From Saccharococcus thermophilus (GTDB lineage: Bacteria > Bacillota > Bacilli > Bacillales > Anoxybacillaceae): a stretch of 64,000 bases of DNA. A program made the translations under genes and the position numbers. The stretch spans positions 2,542,001 to 2,606,000 of the forward strand of contig NZ_JAASRS010000001.1 of the NCBI RefSeq assembly GCF_011761475.1. Reading direction: 5' to 3'. Below, in pieces: positions 22,438 through 31,080 of this stretch. Each line of letters begins with the position of its first letter. The stretch's first letter is position 1. The notes under the pieces were generated by a model. The model made no database searches. It had not been told where the DNA came from and was given only the letters and a program-made list of their open reading frames with translations.

Positions 22438-23541
22438 TTACACCTCTTTCATGTTTTTCAGCGCTTGCGCTAAGTCGGTGATTAAATCTTCGACATGTTC
22501 GATGCCGACGGAAAAGCGCAGCAGCCGGTTACAGACGCCGTTGGCGATGCGGATTTCTTCTGGAATATCGGCATGCGTTTGCGTCGCCGGATACGTAATA
22601 AAGCTTTCCACTCCTCCTAAACTTTCGGCGAACGTAATTAAGCGCAAGCTTTGCAAAAAGCGGTTGACCCATTTTTCCTCACGCAAGCGGAACGATAACA
22701 TGCCGCCTCTTCCTGGGTATAATACATCGGTAATATCTTCGTGAGATGCTAAAAACTCGCTGATTCGTTTCGCGTTTTCCTCATGCTGGCGAATCCGAAG
22801 CGCCAACGTCTTCATGCCGCGGATGAGCAGCCACGAATCAAACGGCGAAAGCACGGCGCCGATCGCGTTATGATACTCCGCCAAGCGTTGACAAAGCTCC
22901 TCTCCCTTTGCCACGACAAGACCAGCTAATACATCGTTATGGCCGCCCAAATATTTCGTTGCGCTATGAATGACAATATCGGCCCCCTGTTCAAGCGGAC
23001 GTTGCAGAACCGGGGTATAAAACGTATTATCGACAATAAGAAGCAAATCGTATTTTTTCGCCAGCTTCGCTACTTCTGCGATATCGGTTTCCTGCATGAG
23101 CGGATTGGTCGGCGTTTCCAAAAAAATCGCCTTCGTTTTTTCGGTAATCGTGTTCTCTACTAATCGTATGTCGCGAAAATCTACATAATGAAAAGACAAA
23201 CCATATTTTCGCCAGCCGCGTTCAAACAAGCGATATGTACCTCCGTAAAGGTCGGCGGAAACTAAAAATTCATCACCGCTTTCAAACAGCGCCAACACCG
23301 TTTGAATTGCGGCCATGCCGGAGCTGAACGCATAGCCTTGATCGCCGCCCTCGAGCTTGGCGATCGCTTCTTCGACGATTTTGCGCGTCGGGTTGCCGGT
23401 ACGGATGTAGTCAAACCCCGTCGACTGTCCAATTCCTTCATGACGGTATGCCGTCGAAAAATAGACAGGCGGATTGACCGTCCCTGTTACCGTTTCGCTT
23501 CGGTTTCCGATTTGCGCTAACAATGTCTCGAGTTTCTCCAT
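22438..23541 (-). CDS. metI: Cystathionine gamma-synthase / O-acetylhomoserine thiolyase MetI
   Basis: This first gene of the methionine operon joins an activated homoserine with cysteine (or sulfide). The 367-residue protein has the same PLP fold: RTGNPTRKIVEEAIAKLEGG, AFSSGMAAIQTVLALFESGD, ETPTNPLMQETDI, and the Schiff-base lysine in IVIHSATKYLGGHNDVLAG. ATG at 23541 follows GAGGGAGAGAG. A SAM-I riboswitch with a terminator lies directly upstream, so the operon should be shut off when S-adenosylmethionine is plentiful. It corresponds to B. subtilis metI (yjcI), which has the same leader and the same partner. Confidence 0.92.
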   Translation of the reverse strand: MEKLETLLAQIGNRSETVTGTVNPPVYFSTAYRHEGIGQSTGFDYIRTGNPTRKIVEEAIAKLEGGDQGYAFSSGMAAIQTVLALFESGDEFLVSADLYGGTYRLFERGWRKYGLSFHYVDFRDIRLVENTITEKTKAIFLETPTNPLMQETDIAEVAKLAKKYDLLLIVDNTFYTPVLQRPLEQGADIVIHSATKYLGGHNDVLAGLVVAKGEELCQRLAEYHNAIGAVLSPFDSWLLIRGMKTLALRIRQHEENAKRISEFLASHEDITDVLYPGRGGMLSFRLREEKWVNRFLQSLRLITFAESLGGVESFITYPATQTHADIPEEIRIANGVCNRLLRFSVGIEHVEDLITDLAQALKNMKEV

Positions 23542-23565
23542 TTATCTCTCTCCCTCTTTTGTAAA

Positions 23566-23728
23566 ATAAAAAAAGTCTTCTAAGAAGAAGACTTTTCCAT
23601 ACGTTTGTCAGTGCTTCTTCTTATCTGCCGAATTGAAAACTCAATTCGCTGGATTTAGCACCTGGCCAATACTTGGCTGGTTGCTGAAGCTTCACAGGGC
23701 CAGTTCCCTCCGCTTCTCTCGATAAGAA
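23566..23728 (-). ncRNA. SAM-I (S-box) riboswitch with terminator, metI leader
   Basis: On the minus strand the leader opens CTTATCGAGAGAAGCGGAGG and continues GGAACTGGCCC, GAAGCTTCAGCAACC and CCAAGTATTGGCCAGGTGC, the classic S-box landmarks (P1, kink-turn, SAM-contacting P3 and P4 regions). The terminator AAAGTCTTCT/AGAAGACTTT with a long T-run is at 23572-23596. SAM binding should favour the terminator. Confidence 0.95.
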
Positions 23729-24003
23729 CGCATCTTGCCGATATTCATTTTTTATTATCTAAAAATTTAACCCATTCATAATAATTTTGCAAGTAATTTT
23801 TATAACGCCGGAAAAACTCATTATGTTTTTCATATGTTCTAACTGATTGCAGTACATATTTTGCTGAAACAGTTTTTTGACAAAAACAGCAAAAAATCGT
23901 TTATCTTTTTAAAAACCCGCACAATTCGGCGGCGTTTATTAACATGTTTTAGCAAAAATATGTTACAATAACAGATGAATCGCTATTTTTTGGAGGACAC
24001 ATC

Positions 24004-24732
24004 ATGGCGACACAAAAAGGAACGATGCATGACTATACGATTTACAGCAATGAGCTCGAAGAAGAAGTAACACTGCTTGCATATTTGCCAAGCACCTTTT
24101 CTCCGCTTCATAAATATTCTCTTTTAATTGCGCAGGATGGAAAAGATTATTTTATGTATGGAAAAATAAAAAGTGTAATCGAGCAGCTGATGGAAAACGG
24201 CGAGATTGATCACACCATTGTCATCGGAATTCCGTATCATGATGTGAAGGACCGCTATGAGAAATACCATCCAAACGGAAAGAAAAACAGCCAGTATTTA
24301 CGCTTTTTGGCCCATGAGCTTGTTCCGTTTTTAGATCAAACGTTTCCTACGTACCAAATTGGAAAAGGGCGCGCGCTTATTGGCGATTCGCTCGGCGGCA
24401 CGGTATCCTTGATGGCAGGACTGTTGTATCCGCATACATTTGGAAAAATTGCGATGCAGTCGCCATATATAGACGAAGGCATCATCGCAAAAATCCGGCA
24501 ATTTTCCGAGCCATCATTATTGCAAATTTATCATTCGGTAGGGACAAACGAAACAGCGGTAAAAACGACGGACGGAAACGTGCGCGATTTTATCACTCCA
24601 AACCGAAAGGCACGTGAAGCATTTATCCAAAAAGGATTTTTGTATGAATACAGCGAATTTGATGGTGGTCATGCATGGACGTATTGGCAGCCTGACGTTC
24701 CGCGTGCCATCGCTTATCTCCTTTCTTCGTAA
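24004..24732 (+). CDS. yjcH: YjcH-like putative esterase (alpha/beta hydrolase)
   Basis: The 242-residue protein belongs to the esterase D / enterochelin-esterase-like group. The nucleophile elbow is LIGDSLGGTVSLM (Ser about residue 128). A candidate catalytic His is in FDGGHAWTYWQPDVP (about residue 224), with an acidic residue expected near 190-200. There is no signal peptide, so it is cytoplasmic. ATG at 24004 follows TTGGAGGACAC. It is followed by yjcG and yjcF as in B. subtilis. The physiological substrate is unknown. Confidence 0.85.
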   Translation: MATQKGTMHDYTIYSNELEEEVTLLAYLPSTFSPLHKYSLLIAQDGKDYFMYGKIKSVIEQLMENGEIDHTIVIGIPYHDVKDRYEKYHPNGKKNSQYLRFLAHELVPFLDQTFPTYQIGKGRALIGDSLGGTVSLMAGLLYPHTFGKIAMQSPYIDEGIIAKIRQFSEPSLLQIYHSVGTNETAVKTTDGNVRDFITPNRKAREAFIQKGFLYEYSEFDGGHAWTYWQPDVPRAIAYLLSS

Positions 24733-24797
24733 ACACTACCGTACTTTTCGGAATTTTGTTATAATTAAGTACTACTTATCATAAGGAGGGATTTTTT

Positions 24798-25319
24798 ATG
24801 AAATATGGTATTGCTTTATTTCCTTCGAAACGAATACAGGATTTTGCCAATTCCTATAGGAAGCGTTACGATAGCCATTACTCCCTCATCCCGCCGCATG
24901 TTACGTTGAAAGACCCTTTTGAGGCAGATGGCCAGCAAATTGGAGAAATGGTGAAAGAACTGCGCAAAATTGCCGCGGAAACGGATGTCATCCCGTTAAA
25001 AGTGACGAAATTCAGCTCGTTTTATCCGGCAAGCAATGTCATTTATTTGAAGGTAGAACCAAATGAAACGTTGCAGCGCCTCCATGAACGTCTCCACAGT
25101 GGAATCTTTGCCGATAAGCCAGAATTTGTATTTGTCCCTCATATTACTATTGGCCGTGATTTGCCAAGCGCGGAGTATGCGGATGTGTACGGACAATTGC
25201 GAATGCAAGACGTTCATTTTGAAGAAACGGTCGATCGTTTCCATCTTCTATATCAATTGGAAAATGGCTCTTGGACAGTATATGAAACATTTTTGGTTGG
25301 AGGAAAGGGTCAGGAATAG
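24798..25319 (+). CDS. yjcG: YjcG, 2H phosphoesterase superfamily protein
   Basis: This 173-residue protein of the 2'-5' RNA ligase / 2H phosphoesterase fold carries the two H-x-T-like motifs: [10 protein letters not shown] (about residue 35) and [10 protein letters not shown] (about residue 115). Homologues act on 2',3'-cyclic phosphates or related ends, but the in vivo substrate of YjcG is not known. ATG at 24798 follows AAGGAGGG. The stop codon lies one base before the yjcF start, so the two are translated together. Confidence 0.9.
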   Translation: MKYGIALFPSKRIQDFANSYRKRYDSHYSLIPPHVTLKDPFEADGQQIGEMVKELRKIAAETDVIPLKVTKFSSFYPASNVIYLKVEPNETLQRLHERLHSGIFADKPEFVFVPHITIGRDLPSAEYADVYGQLRMQDVHFEETVDRFHLLYQLENGSWTVYETFLVGGKGQE

Positions 25320-25320
25320 C

Positions 25321-25752
25321 ATGAACGTAGCCATCGGAAAAAAAAGTGACACTCCTTTATATAACGATGCCTTGCTCGTTCGTCGAATTGTCTTTATTGA
25401 AGAACAGCAGGTTTCAGAAGAAGAGGAAATAGATGAATTTGAACAAGAAGCGACCCACTTTGTGTTGTATGATGACGGAAAGCCCATCGGCGCCGGTAGA
25501 TTTCGCATCGTTGATCACGGTCTTGGAAAAATTGAACGAATTTGCGTACTGCCGCAATACCGCGGCCGCGGGGCGGGAAAGCTGATCATGGAAGCGATTG
25601 AGCGATTTGCAAAGCAGCAAGGTGTGTCAAAATTAAAATTAAATGCGCAAACACATGCCGAATCGTTTTATGAAAAACTCGGATACAAAACCGTTTCGGA
25701 TGTGTTTATGGAGGCCGGAATTCCGCATGTCACGATGGTCAAAACGTGGTAA
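25321..25752 (+). CDS. yjcF: YjcF, GNAT-family N-acetyltransferase
   Basis: The 143-residue product is a single GNAT domain. Acetyl-CoA binding motif A is seen as VLPQYRGRGAGKLIMEAIERF (R/Q-x-x-G-x-G/A type), followed by LNAQTHAESFYEKLGYKTVS, the usual motif B. The ATG at 25321 has GGAGGAAAGG upstream inside yjcG; longer in-frame starts further upstream lie within yjcG and were rejected. The substrate is unknown. A terminator about 100 bp downstream ends the yjcG-yjcF unit. Confidence 0.9.
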   Translation: MNVAIGKKSDTPLYNDALLVRRIVFIEEQQVSEEEEIDEFEQEATHFVLYDDGKPIGAGRFRIVDHGLGKIERICVLPQYRGRGAGKLIMEAIERFAKQQGVSKLKLNAQTHAESFYEKLGYKTVSDVFMEAGIPHVTMVKTW

Positions 25753-25853
25753 AGACCGTATCAAGCAATGGTACGGTTCTTTTTTATGGTTGATTTTCCA
25801 TTTTCGGCTTTATTCCCCTTTTCCAGAGAAATAAAAATACATAGGAAATAGCA

Positions 25854-25886
25854 AAGGGAGCTCCGATTCGGAAAGCTCCCTTTTGC
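25854..25886. terminator. Bidirectional terminator between yjcF and spoVIF
   Basis: AAAGGGAGCT pairs with AGCTCCCTTT around CCGATTCGGA, with A and T runs on either side. It serves the rightward yjc genes and the leftward spoVIF. Confidence 0.8.
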
Positions 25887-26144
25887 TTATTTTTTGTTGT
25901 TCAGCATGTTGGCAATCGTGCTGAAGTCAAGCTGTTTTCCGTTTTGAATGATCGTTTTGACGATTTGGTCTTCCAGTTCTTTTGGCACTTTCCGATTGGC
26001 GATTTGCGCGACGCGCTTGATAACGTGACGCACTGTTTTTTCATCTTTAAAGTTGGCATTTTGCAAAGAATTCGCTAATTCCAATACGTCTTTCATATTT
26101 ACTCCTGTTTTCTTTTCGATATTCTTAAAAAACTGGTTATCCAT
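25887..26144 (-). CDS. spoVIF: Stage VI sporulation protein F
   Basis: The 85-residue protein resembles B. subtilis SpoVIF (YjcC) from end to end, starting MDNQFFKNIEKKTGVNMKDV and ending with a TIANMLNNKK tail. In B. subtilis SpoVIF is made in the mother cell late in sporulation and is needed for normal coat assembly and GerE-dependent gene expression. ATG at 26144 follows AAAGGAGGA. It sits beside yjcZ, another sporulation gene. Confidence 0.9.
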   Translation of the reverse strand: MDNQFFKNIEKKTGVNMKDVLELANSLQNANFKDEKTVRHVIKRVAQIANRKVPKELEDQIVKTIIQNGKQLDFSTIANMLNNKK

Positions 26145-26212
26145 TTACCAAATCCTCCTTTTTCTCTTATATCGTATGAAGTGAAATACAATAAGTGCAT
26201 GCATCAGAAAGA

Positions 26213-26255
26213 AAAAGTACGAGCTGCCCGATGAATCAAACAGCCCGTACCCGTT
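26213..26255 (-). terminator. Terminator of yjcZ
   Basis: Minus strand GTACGGGCTG pairs with CAGCTCGTAC across a 14-base loop and is followed by TTTTTCTTTC. Confidence 0.8.
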
Positions 26256-26263
26256 ACATGACA

Positions 26264-26407
26264 TTAGCCCACAAACGAAGTGCCAACAATAATTAACAAA
26301 ATGAACAACACAACAATCAACACAAAGCTACTGCCACCGCCATAGCCGTAGCCGTAACCTCCGTAACCGTAACCTCCGTAACCACCGAAACCGCAGCATC
26401 CAAACAT
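26264..26407 (-). CDS. YjcZ-family small sporulation protein
   Basis: This 47-codon gene starts at ATG 26407 behind AAGGAGGTG. The product opens [17 protein letters not shown], a Gly/Tyr-rich head, and ends in one hydrophobic segment, [20 protein letters not shown], then VG. This is the YjcZ / YrpD-type sporulation protein family, often found in several copies in Bacillaceae and transcribed in spores. Exact function is not known. Its own terminator follows. Confidence 0.85.
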   Translation of the reverse strand: MFGCCGFGGYGGYGYGGYGYGYGGGSSFVLIVVLFILLIIVGTSFVG

Positions 26408-26483
26408 ATGGTGCACCTCCTTCGCTTTGTTACTTTATCGTATTCATCGCACGTGCAACTGGTATAGGCACATGTGGAATATG

Positions 26484-26723
26484 TTACCCAAATAACCGAA
26501 ACAGCTTCGCAAACTCGTTTTCCTTTTTCGCAAACCATTTGTTTATATAATCTAAGTTCCCTTGGATGTCTTTTAAAAATTGGTTATTTAACTTTTCGAT
26601 TTCCCGTATTTGTTTATCAAAGTCACTTCCCCACTTTTCAAACACCTTAATAAACTGCTCATGCCCCTCTTTTTTCGAATTTGCCCATGTTTCTAGCGCT
26701 TTTTCTAACTCCTTGCTCACCAT
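26484..26723 (-). CDS. Small hydrophilic coiled-coil protein, unknown
   Basis: ATG at 26723 follows GAAAGGAGGCG and gives 79 residues, MVSKELEKALETWANSKKEG onward. The composition is charged and helical (repeating K/E and hydrophobic residues), without cysteines or membrane segments, ending FAKLFRLFG. An open frame reaches further upstream but lacks a start signal. I do not recognise the family. Its promoter must overlap that of the divergent thioredoxin-like gene 130 bp away. Confidence 0.7.
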   Translation of the reverse strand: MVSKELEKALETWANSKKEGHEQFIKVFEKWGSDFDKQIREIEKLNNQFLKDIQGNLDYINKWFAKKENEFAKLFRLFG

Positions 26724-26852
26724 ATCCGCCTCCTTTCTTACCATTTGTGTATGCAACTCGGGAAACAATGTGCCAAGGCATATGAATTCTTTTTTTCCAC
26801 AAAAATGTGATAAAGTATAAGCGATACTACTTCGTTTAAGGAGGAAGTTCCA

Positions 26853-27173
26853 TTGAAAGAGCTGCAAACGGCAGAACAATTCCAAGAGGTCATTTCAGGG
26901 GACAAACCGGTAATTGTAAAGTTTTATGCGACATGGTGCCCAGATTGCACAAGAATGAACATGTTTATCGATGATATCGTTCACGAATATTCGCAATACG
27001 ATTGGTTCGAAATCAATCGCGACGATTTTCCAGAGCTTGCTGAAAAATACCAAGTTATGGGTATCCCAAGTTTACTCGTATTCCGAAATGGTGAAAAAAT
27101 TGCCCATCTCCATAGCGCCAATGCGAAAACGCCAGAAGAAGTAAAAGAGTTTTTGCAGTCATTAACCGTATAA
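26853..27173 (+). CDS. Thioredoxin-family protein (YdbP-like)
   Basis: The 106-residue single-domain protein has a thioredoxin fold. The active site is ATWCPDCTRM (CxxC at about residues 29-32), with the cis-Pro region VMGIPSLLVFRNG near residue 70. The CPDC centre differs from the CGPC of housekeeping thioredoxin, indicating a different redox potential or partner. The start codon is TTG or ATG near 26853, behind AAGGAGGAAG; the first residues read MKELQTAEQF. A terminator follows directly. Confidence 0.9.
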   Translation: MKELQTAEQFQEVISGDKPVIVKFYATWCPDCTRMNMFIDDIVHEYSQYDWFEINRDDFPELAEKYQVMGIPSLLVFRNGEKIAHLHSANAKTPEEVKEFLQSLTV

Positions 27174-27186
27174 GTTTTTACAAACA

Positions 27187-27229
27187 GAAAAAGCCGCTTG
27201 TCGGATGAAGATTCCGCAGCGGCTTTTCC
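27187..27229 (+). terminator. Terminator after the thioredoxin-like gene
   Basis: AAAAGCCGCTT and AGCGGCTTTT pair with a loop containing a small inner stem (CGGA with TCCG); T-run follows on the plus strand. Confidence 0.75.
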
Positions 27230-27381
27230 CATAAAGAAGTTGTATCCATATCACTTTTTTCGCATTTTCAACTTTTTATCAAAGAACAGGAATGCTTTTT
27301 AACGGTCGATGACCGTATCGGGAAAAATTTTTTCTAATACAAAAAATCATTGATCAATCATTATACTCGCCAACACGCCTG

Positions 27382-27552
27382 TTAATACTCAATCTCTTCC
27401 TCATCTTTTGGCTGGTACGTGACATTGTTTCCGCCGTGCATAAATTCGATCGATATTTCTTCATCCGTCGTATTGGCCCTTTGCACACGGTCGCTTTTTT
27501 TCAATTCAATCGTAATTTCTTCGTCGGTTGTTCGAGTTCGTTTTTGTTCCAT
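27382..27552 (-). CDS. Small acidic protein with an internal repeat, unknown
   Basis: Fifty-six codons from ATG 27552 (ribosome site GGGAGGCATCATA). The protein contains two copies of a TTDEEI(T/S)IE unit, at residues about 8-16 and 27-35, and ends PKDEEEIEY. It is hydrophilic and acidic with no membrane segment. It follows the yetF-like gene by 13 bp and could be the eighth gene of the spoVA2mob-type operon. I do not recognise a family. Confidence 0.6.
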   Translation of the reverse strand: MEQKRTRTTDEEITIELKKSDRVQRANTTDEEISIEFMHGGNNVTYQPKDEEEIEY

Positions 27553-27565
27553 TATGATGCCTCCC

Positions 27566-28426
27566 TTAGTTTCTTAAAAATGGCTCCACTTTTTGCAATA
27601 ATGTTTGCATTTTTTCAGCGTTTGTTTCATATAGCTCCTTTGCTTCTTTTGACTCTGTTTGCAAAGCGAATAATTCCAAATCCGCTTGCACTTTTTTGAT
27701 CGCTGCTAGCAACAGTTTTTTCTCTTGCGGCTCGGAAATTTGGATTTTGTCATCATACAAATCCAAAGTCAGCTGTCCGTAAGAATCAACTTGCGCCAAA
27801 AATACGTTTTCGATGGCAACCCCCTGCTTGTCCAGCTGCTGCTTGAGCCAGCCGCGGCTCAGCCCCATTGTCGCTAACGGCTCATCCAAAATCATGCCAT
27901 CCATAATAACTGTTTGCGGCTCTTTTTCCGATGGCGGATTTGGAAATACGTCGCCGACCGTTAGCGGCTGTTTTTCCCGTTTCAACAGCACGTTTAAATC
28001 GCCATTTGGCTCCAAAACGGCAAATTCGACGTCTGCCACGCGAAATACATCTTTTTTGCGAAGTTGTTCAAGAAGTTCATCTACTGTATACTTTTCTCTC
28101 TTTAAATTTTCCTCTAATACTTTTCCATTCTTGATAAAAATAGTGGAATTTCCTTCCACAAAATTTCGGAATTTTTTATTTCGCAGTGCAATGCGAGAAG
28201 TGAGCACGGGAAATAACGACCAAATCAAAATACTTGTAATCCCTTCCTGCAAGCTAATGCCTAAATCCATTGACAACGTTCCAGCGATATCGCCGACCGT
28301 AATGCCGATGATATACTCAAAAAATGAGAGTTTGGATAGTGGTTTTTTTCCCAGTATTCGCGTAATGATAAACAAGCCAATGATGATGGAAATTGAACGA
28401 ATTGCTACTTCTAACCATACAGGCAT
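27566..28426 (-). CDS. YetF-like membrane protein (DUF421) with C-terminal DUF1657
   Basis: The 286-residue protein has three membrane segments in the first 90 residues (SIIIGLFIITRIL, FFEYIIGITVGDIAG and ITSILIWSLFPVL), then the cytoplasmic DUF421 domain (about 95-215). The last 60 residues (AIKKVQADLELFALQTESKE) resemble the separate DUF1657 proteins of this operon, e.g. FALQTENQ. This DUF421-DUF1657 fusion is the last gene of spoVA2mob operons, and yetF was reported as a contributor to their heat-resistance effect. It lies in the inner spore membrane by inference. Confidence 0.88.
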   Translation of the reverse strand: MPVWLEVAIRSISIIIGLFIITRILGKKPLSKLSFFEYIIGITVGDIAGTLSMDLGISLQEGITSILIWSLFPVLTSRIALRNKKFRNFVEGNSTIFIKNGKVLEENLKREKYTVDELLEQLRKKDVFRVADVEFAVLEPNGDLNVLLKREKQPLTVGDVFPNPPSEKEPQTVIMDGMILDEPLATMGLSRGWLKQQLDKQGVAIENVFLAQVDSYGQLTLDLYDDKIQISEPQEKKLLLAAIKKVQADLELFALQTESKEAKELYETNAEKMQTLLQKVEPFLRN

Positions 28427-28438
28427 CGGGCATGCTCC

Positions 28439-28645
28439 TTACTTTCCATGGTATTGTGGCTCCTCTCGTTCCAGTTTGCCAATGCGATTTTTGATATCGG
28501 CAATGATTTCTTCCGTCATCATCATCGCTTCATGAAATGTTCGCTGCGCTTCTTCATCCCGCGAAACAAGGGCGAGTTCCTGCAATCCGGCATGAATGCT
28601 TTTTAAGCTTGCTAAACTTTGTTTTACTTGCGAAGCAACCGTCAT
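28439..28645 (-). CDS. DUF1657 protein (second copy in operon)
   Basis: A 68-residue helical protein starting MTVASQVKQSLASLKSIHAG and ending EREEPQYHGK. It is a clear paralogue of the first gene of the operon at 31081-31287 (MTVATQVKQTLAGLKSAQAS), which also ends EEPQYKQQ. Function is unknown. It lies between spoVAEb and the yetF-like gene, the position it takes in spoVA2mob operons. ATG at 28645 follows AGGAGGG. Confidence 0.88.
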   Translation of the reverse strand: MTVASQVKQSLASLKSIHAGLQELALVSRDEEAQRTFHEAMMMTEEIIADIKNRIGKLEREEPQYHGK

Positions 28646-28657
28646 CGCTTTTCCCTC

Positions 28658-29014
28658 CTATCCTTTCGGACGGAATAATAGTGCGCCGATAAAACCGAAA
28701 ACAATGGCCGCGGAAATGCCGGCGCTCGTCACTTCAAACATTCCCGTCAGCACCCCGATAATCCCGTGTTTATCCGCTTCTTGCATCGCTCCATGGACAA
28801 GGGAGTTGCCAAAGCTCGTGATTGGAATCGTCGCGCCGGCGCCGGCAAAATCAATCAGCGGTTCATATAGGCCAAATCCATCCAAAATAGCGCCAATGAC
28901 GACTAATAGGGTCAACGTATGGGCAGGAGTTAATTTAAACACGTCCATTAAAATTTGTCCGATGACACAAATCAGCCCGCCAACAACGAATGTCCAAAAA
29001 AACATCGCCAGCAT
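28658..29014 (-). CDS. spoVAEb: Stage V sporulation protein AEb
   Basis: This inner-membrane component of the SpoVA channel moves Ca-dipicolinate into the developing spore and out on germination. The 118-residue product starts [20 protein letters not shown] (ATG at 29014 behind GGAGGTGAAG, one base beyond the spoVAD stop). It has three to four membrane segments and the family signature [22 protein letters not shown] longer frame exists upstream but runs inside spoVAD and lacks a start signal. Confidence 0.92.
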   Translation of the reverse strand: MLAMFFWTFVVGGLICVIGQILMDVFKLTPAHTLTLLVVIGAILDGFGLYEPLIDFAGAGATIPITSFGNSLVHGAMQEADKHGIIGVLTGMFEVTSAGISAAIVFGFIGALLFRPKG

Positions 29015-29015
29015 C

Positions 29016-30029
29016 TTACGCTTCACCTCCATACTCAATTGCCACCGCGTGGGCAATGCAAGGAATCGATTCATTTTGCTGAAATGACAGCGGCGATAAC
29101 AGCGCGCCGGTGGCAACCGCGAGAATGCGTTTAAATTCCCCGCGTTTCATGCGATTTAATAAATGCCCGTATACGACAACCGCAGAACAACCCGCACCGC
29201 TTGCTCCCGCTAGCACCGGCTGGCCTTCGCGGTAAATAATCAAACCGCAGTCTTGATAACGTTCTTCTTCTATTTTCACCCCGTGCTGATGAAGCAAATC
29301 GAGCGACACTTCACGGCCAATTTTCCCTAAATCGCCAGTGACAATAAGATCATAGTAAGAAGCATCTATCTGCATATCGCGCAAGTGCGCCTCAATCGTA
29401 TCCACCGCTGCCGGCGCCATCGCTCCGCCCATATTAAATGGGTCGCTCAGTCCCATATCAACGACGCGGCCGAGCGTTGCTGCGGTGATGCGCGGCCCGT
29501 CTCCTTTCGGGCTAACGAGCGCGACCCCTGCTCCTGTTACGGTCCATTGAGCTGTCGGTGGTTTTTGTCCCCCGTATTCTGTCGGGTATCGAAATTGCTT
29601 TTCCACCGCCGTGTTATGGCTTGCCGCCCCTGTCAGTATATAGTCTGCCCCACCGTAATTCGTAATAAAAGCGCTTAATGCTAGACCCTCCATCGAAGTA
29701 GAACAAGCGCCAAACACACCGAGATACGGAACGCCAATCGTTCTTGCCGCAAAACTGGTTGGAGTCATCTGATTGATAAGATCTCCGGCGATCAAAAACT
29801 GCACCTTTTCTTTTTCTATTCCCGCCTTTTCCAGCGCTTTAAACATTGCTTCTTCCAACAGCACTTTATGGGCCTTTTCATAAGAATCTTCACCGAGCCA
29901 TAAATCTTCATGCAGCATATCAAAGTCGTCGGCAATGCGTCCGTTTGCCTCAAACGGTCCGCCAACCGTTGCCGTAGAGACGATCACTGGTTGGTTTTCA
30001 AACATCCATGTCCGATGCCCTTTTAACAT
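29016..30029 (-). CDS. spoVAD: Stage V sporulation protein AD
   Basis: SpoVAD is the soluble, dipicolinate-binding subunit of the SpoVA channel with a thiolase-like fold. The 337-residue protein starts [20 protein letters not shown] and carries the thiolase-like block [18 protein letters not shown] and the C-terminal [19 protein letters not shown] at 30029 overlaps the spoVAC stop (TAATG). An extra in-frame ATG five codons earlier lies inside spoVAC and was not used. Neighbours spoVAC and spoVAEb complete the module. Confidence 0.93.
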   Translation of the reverse strand: MLKGHRTWMFENQPVIVSTATVGGPFEANGRIADDFDMLHEDLWLGEDSYEKAHKVLLEEAMFKALEKAGIEKEKVQFLIAGDLINQMTPTSFAARTIGVPYLGVFGACSTSMEGLALSAFITNYGGADYILTGAASHNTAVEKQFRYPTEYGGQKPPTAQWTVTGAGVALVSPKGDGPRITAATLGRVVDMGLSDPFNMGGAMAPAAVDTIEAHLRDMQIDASYYDLIVTGDLGKIGREVSLDLLHQHGVKIEEERYQDCGLIIYREGQPVLAGASGAGCSAVVVYGHLLNRMKRGEFKRILAVATGALLSPLSFQQNESIPCIAHAVAIEYGGEA

Positions 30030-30508
30030 TATAAACCACCCCATTTTGTGGCGATTGTTTTGACTAAGGCAACGACAAATGCGGCAAACGTGCCGAATAA
30101 AATGACTGAGCCGGCAAGTTTAAACATGTTGGAGCCGACCCCAAGCACAAATCCTTCTGTTCGATGCTCAATCGCTGCTGAAATCACCGCATTCCCAAAA
30201 CCGGTTACCGGAACAGCGCTGCCCGCTCCCGCAAATTGAGCGATGCGGTCATATACCCCAAATCCAGTTAAAATCATTGAAATAAATACCATCGTTGCTA
30301 CGGTCGGATTTCCGACTGTTTGTTCCGTAAAATCAAAAAAGTACATGTAAAAATACGATATCGCTTGTCCAATGGTACAAATTAGCCCGCCAATAAGAAA
30401 AGCACGAATACAGTTTTTAACGACAGGGCGTTTTGTTTCTCGTTCCTTCTCAAATAAATGATATTCTTGTTGTACGGGAGTAAGTTTTTTTCGTTTCTCG
30501 TTTGCCAT
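30029..30508 (-). CDS. spoVAC: Stage V sporulation protein AC
   Basis: SpoVAC is the mechanosensitive membrane subunit of the SpoVA channel. The 159-residue protein has a charged N-terminus (MANEKRKKLTPVQQEYHLFE), then four membrane segments with IGGLICTIGQAISYFYMYFF and the signature QFAGAGSAVPVTGFGNAVIS. ATG at 30508 follows AGGGGTGACACC. It is the third gene of the operon, 11 bp after the yhcN-like gene. Confidence 0.93.
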   Translation of the reverse strand: MANEKRKKLTPVQQEYHLFEKERETKRPVVKNCIRAFLIGGLICTIGQAISYFYMYFFDFTEQTVGNPTVATMVFISMILTGFGVYDRIAQFAGAGSAVPVTGFGNAVISAAIEHRTEGFVLGVGSNMFKLAGSVILFGTFAAFVVALVKTIATKWGGL

Positions 30509-30519
30509 GGTGTCACCCC

Positions 30520-30990
30520 TTATGCGGAATCTTCGCTTAGCCGCTTAATTTTTTCGATTTGCTTGTTAGCTTTTGTTTCATCCCATTTTTTATTTTCCAG
30601 ATTATCCACTAACTCTTTTGTTTTCCAAAATATTTTTAGATCACTGGATGAAACGATTTGATAATCTGGAAATAAGTGTTTTAGCTGATCGTGTATTTCT
30701 TTTTCAATTTGTTTTCGGTAAAAGCGATTCATGTGCTTGATTTGATAAGCAACAAGCAGTTTTTTGCTTGTGTTGACGGCAACGGCATCTTTAATATCAT
30801 CCCTTGACCGCACGTACGCCACTGCCCGCTCTGCCGGCCGCTGGTCAATATTGGTGCGTTTGGCTGTTCCGTCCGTATTGGTGTGAATAAGATTCGTTCC
30901 TTGCATCGATTGTTGTTTTACCCCATTCTCTTTGGCGCAACCGCCCATCGCAATGCTGACAGCCAACGCCATTAGTAACCATTTTCTCAT
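30520..30990 (-). CDS. YhcN/YlaJ-family sporulation lipoprotein
   Basis: This predicted spore lipoprotein has a signal peptide, MRKWLLMALAVSIAMGGCAK, with lipobox MGGC (Cys at residue 17 from this start). The mature part, about 140 residues, is a YhcN/YlaJ domain (AVAYVRSRDDIKDAVAVNTS, then a strand-helix pattern). Starts 4 to 18 bases further upstream (Met codons at 30996 and 31008) are possible; none has a strong ribosome site, which suggests modest translation. It is the second gene of the spoVA2mob-type operon, behind a hairpin that may limit read-through. Confidence 0.85.
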   Translation of the reverse strand: MRKWLLMALAVSIAMGGCAKENGVKQQSMQGTNLIHTNTDGTAKRTNIDQRPAERAVAYVRSRDDIKDAVAVNTSKKLLVAYQIKHMNRFYRKQIEKEIHDQLKHLFPDYQIVSSSDLKIFWKTKELVDNLENKKWDETKANKQIEKIKRLSEDSA

Positions 30991-31025
30991 GTTCATCAAC
31001 CCATTCATTTATGTATTTATTTTCG

Positions 31026-31052
31026 AAAAGGTTGGCCAATGACCAACCTTTT
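31026..31052 (-). terminator. Hairpin between first and second gene of the spoVA2mob-type operon
   Basis: AAAAGGTTGG and CCAACCTTTT form a perfect 10-bp stem with a 7-base loop and a short T-run on the minus strand. It may act as a partial terminator giving more transcript of the first DUF1657 gene than of the rest. Confidence 0.6.
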
Positions 31053-31080
31053 TCCCATCGTCCAACTTGCTCTTCCTGCG

